Assembly: GCF_014218725.1 (NCBI RefSeq)
Contig: NZ_JABBJE010000001.1
Coordinates: 186,001-250,000, forward strand
Direction: 5' to 3'
Length of the DNA stretch: 64,000 bases
Origin: Brevundimonas huaxiensis
GTDB lineage: Bacteria > Pseudomonadota > Alphaproteobacteria > Caulobacterales > Caulobacteraceae
Shown: positions 51,208 through 60,127 of the stretch, one piece after another
How the letters are laid out: the number at the start of each line of letters is the position of its first letter
Position numbering within the stretch: position 1 is the stretch's first letter
Translations under genes and position numbers: made by a program
Notes under the pieces: generated by a model
What the model saw: the letters and a program-made list of their open reading frames with translations, nothing else
What the model was told of the DNA's origin: nothing
Database searches by the model: none

Positions 51208-53033
51208 GCGACTGTCTCGACGCTGGGCGCGGCGCCGTCCAGCGACTGCTGGCGCGCCAGGCGGGAATAGAGGCCGCCCTTGGCGACCAGGGCGTCGTGC
51301 GAGCCTTCCTCGACCACGCGCCCGGCCTCGATCACATAGATGCGGTCGGCGTTCCGGACGGTCGACAGGCGGTGGGCGATCATCAGGGTGGCGCGCCCCT
51401 GCATCAGCCGCTCCAGCGCCGCCTGGACCAGGGCCTCGCTCTCGGTGTCCAGGGCGCTGGTGGCCTCGTCCAGCAGCAGGATCGGCGCATCCTTGACGAA
51501 GGCGCGGGCGATGGCGATCCGTTGCCGCTGACCGCCGGACAGGCGCAGGCCCGCCTCGCCCGCGCGGGTCGCATACCCTTCAGGCAAGGCCGTGATGAAG
51601 TCGTGGGCGGCGGCGGACCGCGCGGCGTCCTCGATCTGCGCCTGCGTCGCGCCCGGCCGACCATAGGCGATGTTGGCGGCGATGGTGTCGTCGAACAGGA
51701 AGGGTTCCTGCGTCACCAGGGCTATGTGGTCGCGCAGATCATGGATGCGAAGCGCACGGACGTCCGCGCCGTTGATCGTCACCGCCCCGCCGGTCACATC
51801 ATAGAAGCGCGGCAGCAGGCTCAGGATCGTGCTCTTGCCGCCGCCCGACGGCCCGACCAGCGCCACCGTCTCGCCCGGCGCGACCCGCAGGGACACCCCG
51901 TCCAGCGTCGGCGCGTCGGTCCCGTCATAGGCGAAGGACACCTCGTCCAGCACGACCTCGACCGGCCCGGCGGCCAGCGGCGCGGCGTCGGCCGCCTCGC
52001 GAATTTCAGGTTGGATGTCCAGGGCGCCGAACAGACGTCGGGCGGCGGTGAAACCCTCGCTCATCACCGTCGCCAGGTTGGTCACCTGGCGCAGGGCCTG
52101 ACCGGCGGCCAGCAGCATGCCGATGAAGGCGGCGAAACCGCCCACGGTCATGTCGCCCGACTGCGCCCGCCATCCGGCGTAGGCCATGACGGCGGCGACG
52201 ACGATATAGGCGACCAGATCGCTGGAGGGGCCGGCGAAGGCGCGGGCGTTGGCGCCCTTGATGACGTGGCGCTGGCGACGGGCGACCACCTCGGCGACGC
52301 GGTCCTGTTCGGCGGCCTCGCGGTTTTCGATCTTGATCAGGCGAACTCCGTCCAGATTCTCCATCAGGGCGGTGGACAGGTTTTCGGTCTCGGCCATGGC
52401 GCCGACTGCGGCCTTGCGAGTCTTGCGCCCGAACCGGCGCAGCACCAGCGCGACCAGCGGCACGCCCAGCAGCACGACGATCGTCAGCTGCCAGTCGATG
52501 AAGCCCATGTAGATCAGCACCGCGATCAGGGTCAGCAGGTTCTGGGTGTAGTTGACCACGCCCGAGGTGAAGGCCTCGCGCACCATATTGGCGTCGAATA
52601 GCACCGAGGAGACGAAGCCGCCCGAATGCTGGCTTCTCAGCCGGGCCAGATCGGCGCGGATCATGGCCCCGAACAGGCGAATCTGGATGTCGCCGACGAT
52701 GGTGTGACCCAGCCGGTTGACCAGGGCCGCCTGACCCAGCGCCGCCAAGGTCCGCGCAATGGCGACGGTCAGGATGGCGACCGGAATCCAGACGACGGCC
52801 TTGTCCGCCGGAAAGGTCACCAGGCCGAACAGGCTGATCGGCTTGGTCCCGCCCAGGAACAGACCGTTGACGGCCGGCTCCAGCAGCTTCAGCAGCGCCG
52901 CCGTCAGCAGGCCCGTCGTCGCCGCGCACAAGACCGACAGGATCAGCGACCCCTTGTGCTTGGACAGATAGTCGCGCCAAATCCGCGCCAGCAGGGCGCG
53001 CAGCGGCATGGTTTCGGAGGCGGCGACGGTCAT
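51204..53033 (-). CDS. ABC transporter, MsbA-like lipid exporter
   Basis: The 609-residue half-transporter has a six-helix membrane domain (about 20-315) and an ATPase domain with Walker A GPSGGGKST, signature LSGGQRQRIAIARAF, Walker B ILLLDEATSALD and a switch His. I chose the ATG at 53033 for its typical N-terminus; an extension to 53096 is open. It precedes DUF374-waaA-lpxK, so flipping of lipid A or its precursor is the likely job. The name msbA is an inference from context. Confidence 0.88.
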   Translation of the reverse strand: MTVAASETMPLRALLARIWRDYLSKHKGSLILSVLCAATTGLLTAALLKLLEPAVNGLFLGGTKPISLFGLVTFPADKAVVWIPVAILTVAIARTLAALGQAALVNRLGHTIVGDIQIRLFGAMIRADLARLRSQHSGGFVSSVLFDANMVREAFTSGVVNYTQNLLTLIAVLIYMGFIDWQLTIVVLLGVPLVALVLRRFGRKTRKAAVGAMAETENLSTALMENLDGVRLIKIENREAAEQDRVAEVVARRQRHVIKGANARAFAGPSSDLVAYIVVAAVMAYAGWRAQSGDMTVGGFAAFIGMLLAAGQALRQVTNLATVMSEGFTAARRLFGALDIQPEIREAADAAPLAAGPVEVVLDEVSFAYDGTDAPTLDGVSLRVAPGETVALVGPSGGGKSTILSLLPRFYDVTGGAVTINGADVRALRIHDLRDHIALVTQEPFLFDDTIAANIAYGRPGATQAQIEDAARSAAAHDFITALPEGYATRAGEAGLRLSGGQRQRIAIARAFVKDAPILLLDEATSALDTESEALVQAALERLMQGRATLMIAHRLSTVRNADRIYVIEAGRVVEEGSHDALVAKGGLYSRLARQQSLDGAAPSVETVA

Positions 53034-53064
53034 CGGCTCTCGGTCGTCCGAGCCGCCGTTCAAG

Positions 53065-53589
53065 TCAAGGCTTGTCCGGCGACGGTTCCAGCGCATGGCC
53101 CGGCTCGTCGGCGCGGATCAGGGTTTCGCCGGGCGCTTCCCGGATCCTGACCGCGGGCGGAACCGTCGGATTGGACGCGTATCGACGCCCGTCAAACGGC
53201 ACGGCGACCTCATAGCCTTCGGTGATTCCGCCGCCCGCGACATAGACGCCCAGATCCCGTCGGCCATGGGTCTGTCGCTCCAAGAGCCGGATCGGGGCGC
53301 GCGCGACGCTGATCTCGCCGACCGACCGATAAGTTTCGCCGATTCGGTCCAGCACCAGCAGCCGGCATCCGCCCGAGCCGCACCAGTTGGGGCCGGTCAG
53401 ATAGACCAGGGTCATGGCCCCGTCCGGCGTGATCGCGGCCGTATAGCGGCTGGTGTCCAGCGCCTCCTTGGCCCGGTCGCGCAGATAGGCGATCAGGGCG
53501 GGGTCTTCGGGCGGCGGCGTCTGGGCGGCGGCCGCGCCGGCCCACAGGCTGGCGGCGGCGACGACGGCGGTGGCGGCGAGGGTTTTCAT
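53065..53589 (-). CDS. Exported hypothetical protein (174 aa)
   Basis: A signal peptide (MKTLAATAVVAAASLWAGA, cleavage after AAAA) is followed by a small domain. It has a helical start (DPALIAYLRDRAKEALDTSRY), beta-rich words (MTLVYLTG, CRLLVLDRIGETYR) and two cysteines in NWCGSGGCR that could form a disulfide. I do not recognise the family. It lies 31 bases upstream of the msbA-like gene and may be its operon leader. It is divergent from the tyrosine-phosphatase-like gene. Confidence 0.8.
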   Translation of the reverse strand: MKTLAATAVVAAASLWAGAAAAQTPPPEDPALIAYLRDRAKEALDTSRYTAAITPDGAMTLVYLTGPNWCGSGGCRLLVLDRIGETYRSVGEISVARAPIRLLERQTHGRRDLGVYVAGGGITEGYEVAVPFDGRRYASNPTVPPAVRIREAPGETLIRADEPGHALEPSPDKP

Positions 53590-53677
53590 CGGGGTGTTCT
53601 CCGGTCTCGACAAACATTCCAACGCATCAGGATCGAGATCGGATGACGCGGCGGCGTCGGATCGCTATCTGGCGGGC

Positions 53678-54343
53678 ATGGCGCGCTTCGACCTCTCGAC
53701 CGCGATGGGCCGTTTTCGGGCGCATTGGCATTATTTCTTGGCCGACCACGCGTTTCTGCGCGTGGCCTTTTCCAACGCCCACTGGCTGGGCCCGGATCTG
53801 GTGCGAACCAATCAGCCGTCGCCGCGCCAGCTGGCCTATTGGAAAAAGAAGGGCGTCAAGACGGTCATCAACCTGCGCGGCGCGCGGGACGAGGGCTATT
53901 ACTGGCTGGAAAAGGACGCTTGCGAGCGGCTGGGCCTGACCCTGATCGACGCGCCGCTGGACTCGCGCGATCCGCCCGAGACGGTGCGCATCCACCGCGC
54001 GCGCGAGCTGTTCAGGACGATCCAGTATCCGGTGCTGATCCACTGCAAGTCCGGCGCGGATCGAGCGGGGATGATGGCGGTATTCTATCGCCACTTCCAC
54101 CTGGGCGAGCCGATCTCGGTCGCCATGAAGCAGCTCTCCAAGAAATATCTGCACTCCCGCGAGGGGCTGACCGGGGTGCTGGACTATACGCTGGAGAAAT
54201 ACGTCAACGAGATCGAGCCGAAGGGCATCAGCTTCATCGATTGGGTCGACAGCCCCGACTACGACCCCAAAACCATCCGCGCCGAGTTCAAGGCCGGCTG
54301 GTGGGGCACGCTGCTGACCGACAAGCTGCTGCGGCGGGAGTAG
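53678..54343 (+). CDS. Tyrosine/dual-specificity phosphatase-like protein
   Basis: The 221-residue protein has the C-x5-R phosphatase loop HCKSGADRAG near residue 120 and an upstream general-acid region (DAPLDSRDPP). This is the DSP-type fold. The start ATG at 53678 is chosen within a longer open frame because MARFDLSTAMGR begins the conserved part. It lies inside a lipid A gene neighbourhood. In Caulobacter a homologous type of protein (CtpA) is tied to outer-membrane integrity and lipid A phosphate, so an LPS substrate is a reasonable inference. Confidence 0.87.
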   Translation: MARFDLSTAMGRFRAHWHYFLADHAFLRVAFSNAHWLGPDLVRTNQPSPRQLAYWKKKGVKTVINLRGARDEGYYWLEKDACERLGLTLIDAPLDSRDPPETVRIHRARELFRTIQYPVLIHCKSGADRAGMMAVFYRHFHLGEPISVAMKQLSKKYLHSREGLTGVLDYTLEKYVNEIEPKGISFIDWVDSPDYDPKTIRAEFKAGWWGTLLTDKLLRRE

Positions 54344-54349
54344 GGGACT

Positions 54350-54562
54350 TCAGCCCCAGGGACCGGTTTTCGGCTCGTCGCCGCCTTCGCCGTTCGCGCG
54401 GGCCTCGGCGGCCAGTTCGGCGTCGCGACGGGCCTTGCGATCGGCCTCCCACCGCTTGAACCAGCGGGCGTAGTCGATGTGGCCGCGCAGCGAGAAGCTG
54501 AATAGCGCCAGCACGGCCAGCAGGCTGACCAGTTGGAAGATCTGTTGCGGTTCCAGGTTCAT
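54350..54562 (-). CDS. Small membrane protein (70 aa)
   Basis: The protein has one N-terminal helix (about residues 9-26, IFQLVSLLAVLALFSFSL), then a charged region with YARWFKRWEADRKARRDAELAAEARAN, and ends in GPWG. I know no function. Its start region follows the DUF4170 gene with 77 bases and a perfect hairpin between, and it is convergent with the phosphatase-like gene. Confidence 0.75.
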   Translation of the reverse strand: MNLEPQQIFQLVSLLAVLALFSFSLRGHIDYARWFKRWEADRKARRDAELAAEARANGEGGDEPKTGPWG

Positions 54563-54593
54563 CGTCGTCCTCGCCTACAGATCGAAACGTCGG

Positions 54594-54620
54594 ATCGAGG
54601 AGCCGGTTCGGCTCCTCGAT
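54594..54620 (-). terminator. Perfect hairpin after the DUF4170 gene
   Basis: ATCGAGGAGCC and GGCTCCTCGAT form an 11-base perfect stem with a 5-base loop, 19 bases after the DUF4170 stop. On the minus strand CCGACGTTTCG follows, so the T-run is poor. It is probably a transcript end or an RNA-stability element. Confidence 0.55.
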
Positions 54621-54639
54621 GTCGCACTCAGTCCTCGGC

Positions 54640-54885
54640 TCAGGCCGCGTCGCCGCGCGGATCGATCAGCTTGTGGGCGTGCAGGATGAAATAGCGCATG
54701 TGGGCGTTGTCCACGGTCGCCTGGGCGCGCGCCTTCCACGCCTTCTTGGCGTCTTCATAGTTGCCGAAGGCGCCGACGAACTCGACCTGCGACAGGTCGC
54801 GGAAGGTCGGCTCGCCCAGGTGACGAAGCTCGCCGCCGATCACGATGTGCAGAAGTTGCGGCGGGACGGCGTTCTGATCGGTCAT
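54640..54885 (-). CDS. DUF4170 protein
   Basis: The 81-residue protein has LHIVIGGELRHLGEPTFRDL, FVGAFGNYEDAKKAWKARAQ and MRYFILHAHKLIDP, the signature of DUF4170, a small conserved alphaproteobacterial family of unknown function. It regularly neighbours an inositol-monophosphatase-like gene, and here too it follows the CysQ-type gene. Confidence 0.88.
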   Translation of the reverse strand: MTDQNAVPPQLLHIVIGGELRHLGEPTFRDLSQVEFVGAFGNYEDAKKAWKARAQATVDNAHMRYFILHAHKLIDPRGDAA

Positions 54886-54993
54886 CGGAAATCCTGAAGG
54901 CTGGGCCGGAAGGCTTGGGGGAGGAGGTTTGCGCGCGGCATAGGCCGAGAATGCCCTCGGATCAATGTGGGCCGGGGTTTTTCCGCCCTCGCC

Positions 54994-55791
54994 TCAGGTC
55001 GAAAGCGGCACGTTTTTACAACGCCGCACGATCATCGGCTGGATGATCGGCGCCGCGCAGACTAGGCTGGCCTGACGCGGATCAGGCCGGTTGAACGCCC
55101 ATGGCCGCCCGTGGTGATCGCTGACCCTGGCGCCGGCTTCGGTTGCGATCAGCCAGCCCGCGGCGACGTCCCAGTCCCATTTCGGCGTCAGGGCCAAGGC
55201 GGCGTCAAAGGCGCCGGCGGCGACCAGCGCCATCCGATAGGCCAGGGCGTTGCGCTTTTCGAACCGCATGGACGGCCAGGGTTCGTCGGCGAAATAGGGC
55301 GCTTCGATCAGTCGCGCATCGCCCAGGATCGAGGCGTCTTCCAGCGTATCGACATCCGAGGCGTGGATGGGTTTGCCGTTGCGCCGCGCCCCGCCGCCGC
55401 GCGTCGCCACATAGGTTTCGTCCACCTCGGGCGCATGGATGACGGCGGCGACGACCTCGCCGTCCTCGATCACGGCGATGGGCACGCACCACCACGGCGT
55501 CCGCTTCATATAGGCGACGGTGCCGTCGATGGGATCGACCACGAAGATGCGTCGTTTCGACAGACGCTCGGCCGTATCTTCCGTCTCCTCTGACAGCCAG
55601 CCGTAGTCGGGCCGCGCCGACAGCAGCCTGTCCCGCAGCATGGCGTCGACCTTCAGGTCGCCGCTGGTGACGGGCGAACCACCGACCTTGGACTCGATCT
55701 TCAGCCCCGCCTCACGCTCGGCGATGGCCAGCGTCCCGGCGTCTATGGCCGCCTGGCGGATCAGGTCGAGGTCGGCGTGCAAGTCGATCAT
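54994..55791 (-). CDS. CysQ/inositol monophosphatase-family phosphatase
   Basis: The 265-residue protein has the Mg-dependent phosphatase motifs GWLSEETED, FVVDPIDGT and WDVAAGWLIATEAGARVSD. It may be a 3'(2'),5'-bisphosphate nucleotidase (CysQ) or another inositol-phosphatase-like enzyme; sequence alone does not decide. Its ATG overlaps the pmbA stop (ATGA), and DUF4170 follows, which is the conserved alphaproteobacterial order. Confidence 0.87.
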   Translation of the reverse strand: MIDLHADLDLIRQAAIDAGTLAIAEREAGLKIESKVGGSPVTSGDLKVDAMLRDRLLSARPDYGWLSEETEDTAERLSKRRIFVVDPIDGTVAYMKRTPWWCVPIAVIEDGEVVAAVIHAPEVDETYVATRGGGARRNGKPIHASDVDTLEDASILGDARLIEAPYFADEPWPSMRFEKRNALAYRMALVAAGAFDAALALTPKWDWDVAAGWLIATEAGARVSDHHGRPWAFNRPDPRQASLVCAAPIIQPMIVRRCKNVPLST

Positions 55792-57143
55792 TTGCCGGCG
55801 ATGGCCACCGCGTCGAACATCAGGCTGGGCACATTGAATCCGCCCCGGAACTCCAGGTCCGAGCCGCGCTCGATCCGCAGATAGAGGTCAGTCAGCTTGC
55901 CCGCGACCGTGACCTCGCTGACCGGATAGGCGATCACGCCGTTCTCGAACCAGAAGCCCGACACCCCGGCGGACCAGTCGCCGGTGTTGCCATTCAGCGA
56001 CGGGCCGAACATCGACGTCACCAACAGGCCGGTCCCGGCGTCGGCCATCAGGCCCGCCAGATCGCGCTCGCCCGGCTCCATATGCAGATTGTGCGTCGAG
56101 ACGCCGGACGGCCCGGCCAGCCCCCGCGACGCGTGGCCGGTGGTTTCCAGACCCAGTTGCCGGGCCGAGGCGCTGTTCAGCAACCAGGTGGTCAGGACGC
56201 CGTCGTCGAACAGGGCGCGCTTCTGAACCGCTGCGCCTTCGTCGTCGAACGGGGTCGATCCCATGCCGCGCGGGCGGAACGGATCGTCGATCAGGGTGAC
56301 GCCCTCGGCGAAGACGCGCTGACCCATGCGGTCCTTCAGGAAGGAGGTGCCGCGCGCGATCGAGGGGCCGGAAATGGCGCCGATGGCCGGCGACACGATC
56401 TGGCCCGCCATCCGGTTGTCGAAGATCACGGGCGCGGTGGTCGAGGCGATCTTGCGCGGTCCGACGCGGGCCACCGCGCGCTCGCCGGCGGTGCGGCCGA
56501 TCAGGTCGGCGCCCGGCAGGTCGGACAGGTGGCGGGTCGAACGGCTCTCGCCGCCGCGCTCCATCGCCCCATCCTTTTCGGCGATGACGCCGACGCCCAG
56601 CGAGAAGGCCGAACCCTCATAGGCGCCGTCGAAACCGTGAGACGTCACAAGCCGCCAGCGGGTAGACGACCAGCCGGCGTGTCCGCCTTCTGATCGCGCC
56701 ACGCCGGGCACCGCCAAGGCCGCGGCCTCGGCGTCGGCCGAGACCTGTTCCAGAGTTTGTGCGCTGCGTTCGCTGGGATCGAACAAATCCAGATCGATGA
56801 ACGGGCCGCGCGCCAGCCGTTCCTCGGGCGCGAAACCGGCGTGGGGGTCTTCCGGCGCCAAGCGCGCCATGGCCACCGCCCGCTCGACCAGGCGCGCCTG
56901 GGTCGCCGGCGAAAGGTCCGAGGCCGAAACGGACGCCTGCCGTTGGCCCACGAACACGCGCAGGCCCAGGTCGCGCGATTCCTCGCGTTCGACATCTTCC
57001 AGCTTGCCGTTGCGCACCCCGACCGACAGGGATCGGCGATCGGCGCTGACCGCCTCTGCGGCGTCGGCGCCGGCCTTCAGCGCGGCCTTGACGATGTCGT
57101 TGAGAAGATCGGTGGAAACGGGCGCGGCCAGGGTTTCAGTCAT
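55788..57143 (-). CDS. pmbA: TldD/PmbA family protein (TldE)
   Basis: The 451-residue protein belongs to the TldD/TldE metalloprotease pair, where TldE/PmbA is the partner without a full zinc site. Family words are GADAAEAVSADRRSLSVGVRNGKLE, LGLRVFVGQRQASVS, DNRMAGQIVSPAIGAISG and LLVTSMFGPSLNGNTGDWSAGVSGFW. It heads the pmbA-cysQ-DUF4170 run. tldD is not in the window. Confidence 0.92.
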   Translation of the reverse strand: MTETLAAPVSTDLLNDIVKAALKAGADAAEAVSADRRSLSVGVRNGKLEDVEREESRDLGLRVFVGQRQASVSASDLSPATQARLVERAVAMARLAPEDPHAGFAPEERLARGPFIDLDLFDPSERSAQTLEQVSADAEAAALAVPGVARSEGGHAGWSSTRWRLVTSHGFDGAYEGSAFSLGVGVIAEKDGAMERGGESRSTRHLSDLPGADLIGRTAGERAVARVGPRKIASTTAPVIFDNRMAGQIVSPAIGAISGPSIARGTSFLKDRMGQRVFAEGVTLIDDPFRPRGMGSTPFDDEGAAVQKRALFDDGVLTTWLLNSASARQLGLETTGHASRGLAGPSGVSTHNLHMEPGERDLAGLMADAGTGLLVTSMFGPSLNGNTGDWSAGVSGFWFENGVIAYPVSEVTVAGKLTDLYLRIERGSDLEFRGGFNVPSLMFDAVAIAGK

Positions 57144-57182
57144 GCCCCGATATGGCGGACGCCCCGCTGCACCGCAACCGCG

Positions 57183-57590
57183 TCAGACGACGGCGAAGGC
57201 GATCAGGCCCACAGCGGCCGTCAGCAGCGCCACCCAGGTCAGCAGCATGCCGACGACGCGACCCAGCGACGGCCCGGTCTGCAGCAAAAGGCCCAGGGCA
57301 TGGGCGACCCGGCCGACGAACAGCGTCGCGCCGACCCCATGGACCATCCAGGCCGGCGCGCCGACGGCGGCCAGCAGCAGCATGGCGATCATGCCCGGCG
57401 TCGCATATTCCACCAGATTGCCGAAGGCGCGGCTGGCGGCCATCAGGTCCGCGTTCCCGCCGTCGCCGAATGACACCATGTGTTTGCGTCGCCCGCTGAC
57501 CACGATGCCCGACAGCACCAGCATCATCAGGATCAGCAGGCCGCTCCACAGGGCGGCGGCCTGGACGGCGTACATCAGCGGCGTGGTCAT
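57183..57590 (-). CDS. MAPEG family membrane protein
   Basis: The 135-residue protein has four hydrophobic segments. MAPEG-type words are FGDGGNADLMAASRAFGNLVEYATPGMIAM and GRVAHALGLL. The eukaryotic relatives are glutathione- or leukotriene-related enzymes; in bacteria the substrate is generally unknown. It follows the M14 peptidase gene by three bases and precedes pmbA. Confidence 0.9.
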   Translation of the reverse strand: MTTPLMYAVQAAALWSGLLILMMLVLSGIVVSGRRKHMVSFGDGGNADLMAASRAFGNLVEYATPGMIAMLLLAAVGAPAWMVHGVGATLFVGRVAHALGLLLQTGPSLGRVVGMLLTWVALLTAAVGLIAFAVV

Positions 57591-57593
57591 CGA

Positions 57594-59426
57594 TCAGTCC
57601 TCGCGCCCGACGGGGTAGAGCAGATAGTGGTCGTCATAGAAGGGCGTGCGTTCATAGAACCAGGCCAGACGCGCCTGCGGATCGGCGGCGAACGTGGCGT
57701 CGGCCGCCACCTTGGCCTCGAACTCGGCCTTCAACGCCGGGTCCGCCGCCATCATCTTGTCCGCAAGCGGGGCGATGGCGTAGGCCTCGATATATTCGAC
57801 GCGGCTCATCACCTCGGGGAACATGCCCCAGGCGAAGAAGCTTTCGCTGGATTGCGGCTCCAGCAGCAGCACGACGATGTCGCCCAGCGGCTGATCCGTC
57901 GGCACCCGCACCGAGCCGGTCGGATACGTCCAGTCGCGCTTCTCGACCTCGACCGTCTTCACCGAGGCCTGCACGTGACCTTCATTGGCGCGGGTCGCAA
58001 GCTTGGGTTCGACCAGGCGCAGCATCGACAGGTTCACGGTGCGCGCAGCCTCGACCGTCTCCATTTCGATCCCGTGGGTCTTCAGCCGCTCGATGATGTC
58101 GGTGCGATATCCCGGCACCCAATAGGCCGTCGGCCGCGTCAGGCTCAGCGTCGGCTTGGAGCCATAGAACGGCATCTGCCACAGGTCGGGATCGGGGCGG
58201 CCCAGCCAGCGGATCTCCTTCCGGCCCGAGGCGGGACTGTCGTACATCTCGTACAGCATGCCCTTGAACGGGCGCGTGGACGATGGCGTCTCGTCAGCCT
58301 CGAAGTTGGCTGGGATCTGCGCCGGACGCAGGGCCTTGTCCTGATCCGTCGCGGCGCGAAGACCGGCGCCCTGATCGGCCAGCAGCCGCATCGCCTCCTC
58401 GATGAAGACATAGGTGCCCAGCACCCGCTGCTCGTGCGGTTTCAGGCTGTGGTTCTCGATCAGGATGGTCGGCACATGGGCGGCCGCGCCCCAGCCGTTG
58501 GAGAACCGCTCGCCCAGGCCGCCGTCCGACAGGCCCTTCTTGGGTTCATCGTCGTCGATGCCGAACACGAGTTCGCCGGGGATGTGGCCCTCGCGCTCCA
58601 GCGCGGCGTTCATGGCGGGCTTGAAGACCGAATCCAGCCAGGCCGAGCCGTTCGGCGACCGGCTGAAGGTCCCGTCCTCGCCGTTGAAGCCGTAGGTGAC
58701 GTCGTACTGGTAATCCATGCCGTCGGTGACGTGGACGTCCACATACAGGTCCGGCCGGTATTTCAGGATCAGGCCGCGCACGGCCCGCATCTCGGGCTGG
58801 TCCAGCTTCAGATAGTCGCGGTTCAGGTTCTGGTTGGTCGCCGTATTGCGCCAGCCCTGGATGCGTGGGCCGCGCTGGTTGGGCCGGGAATAGGGCCCGG
58901 AACGCTCATGGCCGTCCACGCTCAGGATCGGGATCAGGATCAGGTTGACCCGGTCCAGCAGGGCGTCCTTCCCATAGAAGGCGATGTCGCGCAGCAGCAT
59001 CATGCCCGCGTCCTTGCCGTCGATCTCGCCGGGGTGGATGCCGGCCTGGATCATCAGCACCGGCTTGGCGGGATCGAACGTCGCGCCATCCTTGGACGCG
59101 ATCACCGCATAGATGGGCCGGCCCTCGGGCGAGACGCCAAACTGTTCGATGCGGATCAGGTCGCTGGCGGCGTCCAGGCGATCGAACCAGGCGCGGGTGT
59201 CGACATAGTTGGGGCTGAAGTCGTGGTCCGGATCGGCCTCGAACGCCGTGACCCACGGATCAGACGCATCGCGCAGCAAGGCCTTGGACGCGCCGTCCCA
59301 GGCGGGGGCGGGCGGCAGGAAGGCTTGATCCCACGGGGCGGTGTTTGGAAGCGTCTGGGACATGGCGGGGCTCACGCTACAGGCAAGGGCGGCGACCAGC
59401 GCCGAAACCAGAAGAGGGGACTGCAT
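57594..59426 (-). CDS. Exported M14-family metallopeptidase
   Basis: The 610-residue protein has a signal peptide (MQSPLLVSALVAALACSVSP) and a carboxypeptidase-type domain. Zinc ligands His and Glu are in QAGIHPGEIDGKDAG, and the downstream His is probably in YVDVHVTDG. NTATNQNLNRDYLKLD is also typical, and a long C-terminal region follows. It probably trims peptides in the periplasm. The ATG at 59426 is chosen because it begins the signal peptide. Confidence 0.88.
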   Translation of the reverse strand: MQSPLLVSALVAALACSVSPAMSQTLPNTAPWDQAFLPPAPAWDGASKALLRDASDPWVTAFEADPDHDFSPNYVDTRAWFDRLDAASDLIRIEQFGVSPEGRPIYAVIASKDGATFDPAKPVLMIQAGIHPGEIDGKDAGMMLLRDIAFYGKDALLDRVNLILIPILSVDGHERSGPYSRPNQRGPRIQGWRNTATNQNLNRDYLKLDQPEMRAVRGLILKYRPDLYVDVHVTDGMDYQYDVTYGFNGEDGTFSRSPNGSAWLDSVFKPAMNAALEREGHIPGELVFGIDDDEPKKGLSDGGLGERFSNGWGAAAHVPTILIENHSLKPHEQRVLGTYVFIEEAMRLLADQGAGLRAATDQDKALRPAQIPANFEADETPSSTRPFKGMLYEMYDSPASGRKEIRWLGRPDPDLWQMPFYGSKPTLSLTRPTAYWVPGYRTDIIERLKTHGIEMETVEAARTVNLSMLRLVEPKLATRANEGHVQASVKTVEVEKRDWTYPTGSVRVPTDQPLGDIVVLLLEPQSSESFFAWGMFPEVMSRVEYIEAYAIAPLADKMMAADPALKAEFEAKVAADATFAADPQARLAWFYERTPFYDDHYLLYPVGRED

Positions 59427-59464
59427 GGCCTTTCGTGAGCCGATTGCGCAGCCCTGACAAGGTT

Positions 59465-60097
59465 TCAACCGCCCCCGCCAAGCGCAGGCGCCCATCCGCC
59501 GGCCTTGAGCAGCAGGGCCGCCGCGTTCCCCATCTGCCAGAGACTGTAGAGCAGAACGAGGACCAGGGCGCCGACCGCAACCCGGCGCCACGGCGCGAAC
59601 GCCGCCGTCGCCGTGCCGATCACGAAGATGGCGACCCCGATCCACAAGCGCACCGAGCCGGCGATCTTGGCGAAGCCGGGATTGAGCTGGGCCAGGATGA
59701 TCACGATCACCGCCACGATCAGATTGGCCGCCAGGATGCAGCCGAACACCAGTCGCCGATGCGACCAGAAATGCGCGTCCAGATCGATCTTTTGGTCGCC
59801 GCCCTCGGCCGAAACGCGCGGGAAGGTCACGCTGGCGGCGACATAGAAGGTTGCGGCGATGGCCAGTGAGATCAGCAGCACGAAGGTGTTGAACGGGGCG
59901 CCGCGGAAGATGACCCAGGCCTGGTTCCAGAAGGTCGCGATGTCGATGGCCACGAACAGGGCCAGCATCGGCGTTAGCCAGCCGAACCGGATCCGCTGCT
60001 CTTCATGCAGCACCCGCGCGAAACCGCCGACCAGTTCGGCCACGGACAGGCCCAACAGCAGGCCGTAAAAGCTGAAAAAGAACTCGAACGCGCTCAC
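59465..60097 (-). CDS. Hypothetical six-helix membrane protein
   Basis: The protein of about 210 residues has around six hydrophobic segments, beginning with SAFEFFFSFYGLLLGLSVAELVGGFARV, and contains FWNQAWVIFRG. I know no function. A GTG at 60097 with GGGGGG upstream is my preferred start; a TTG at 60118 would add seven residues. It lies 30 bases past ubiD on the same strand. Confidence 0.75.
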   Translation of the reverse strand: MSAFEFFFSFYGLLLGLSVAELVGGFARVLHEEQRIRFGWLTPMLALFVAIDIATFWNQAWVIFRGAPFNTFVLLISLAIAATFYVAASVTFPRVSAEGGDQKIDLDAHFWSHRRLVFGCILAANLIVAVIVIILAQLNPGFAKIAGSVRLWIGVAIFVIGTATAAFAPWRRVAVGALVLVLLYSLWQMGNAAALLLKAGGWAPALGGGG

Positions 60098-60127
60098 ATC
60101 GCCCCCCGGCGTCACCAAAAGCCAAGC

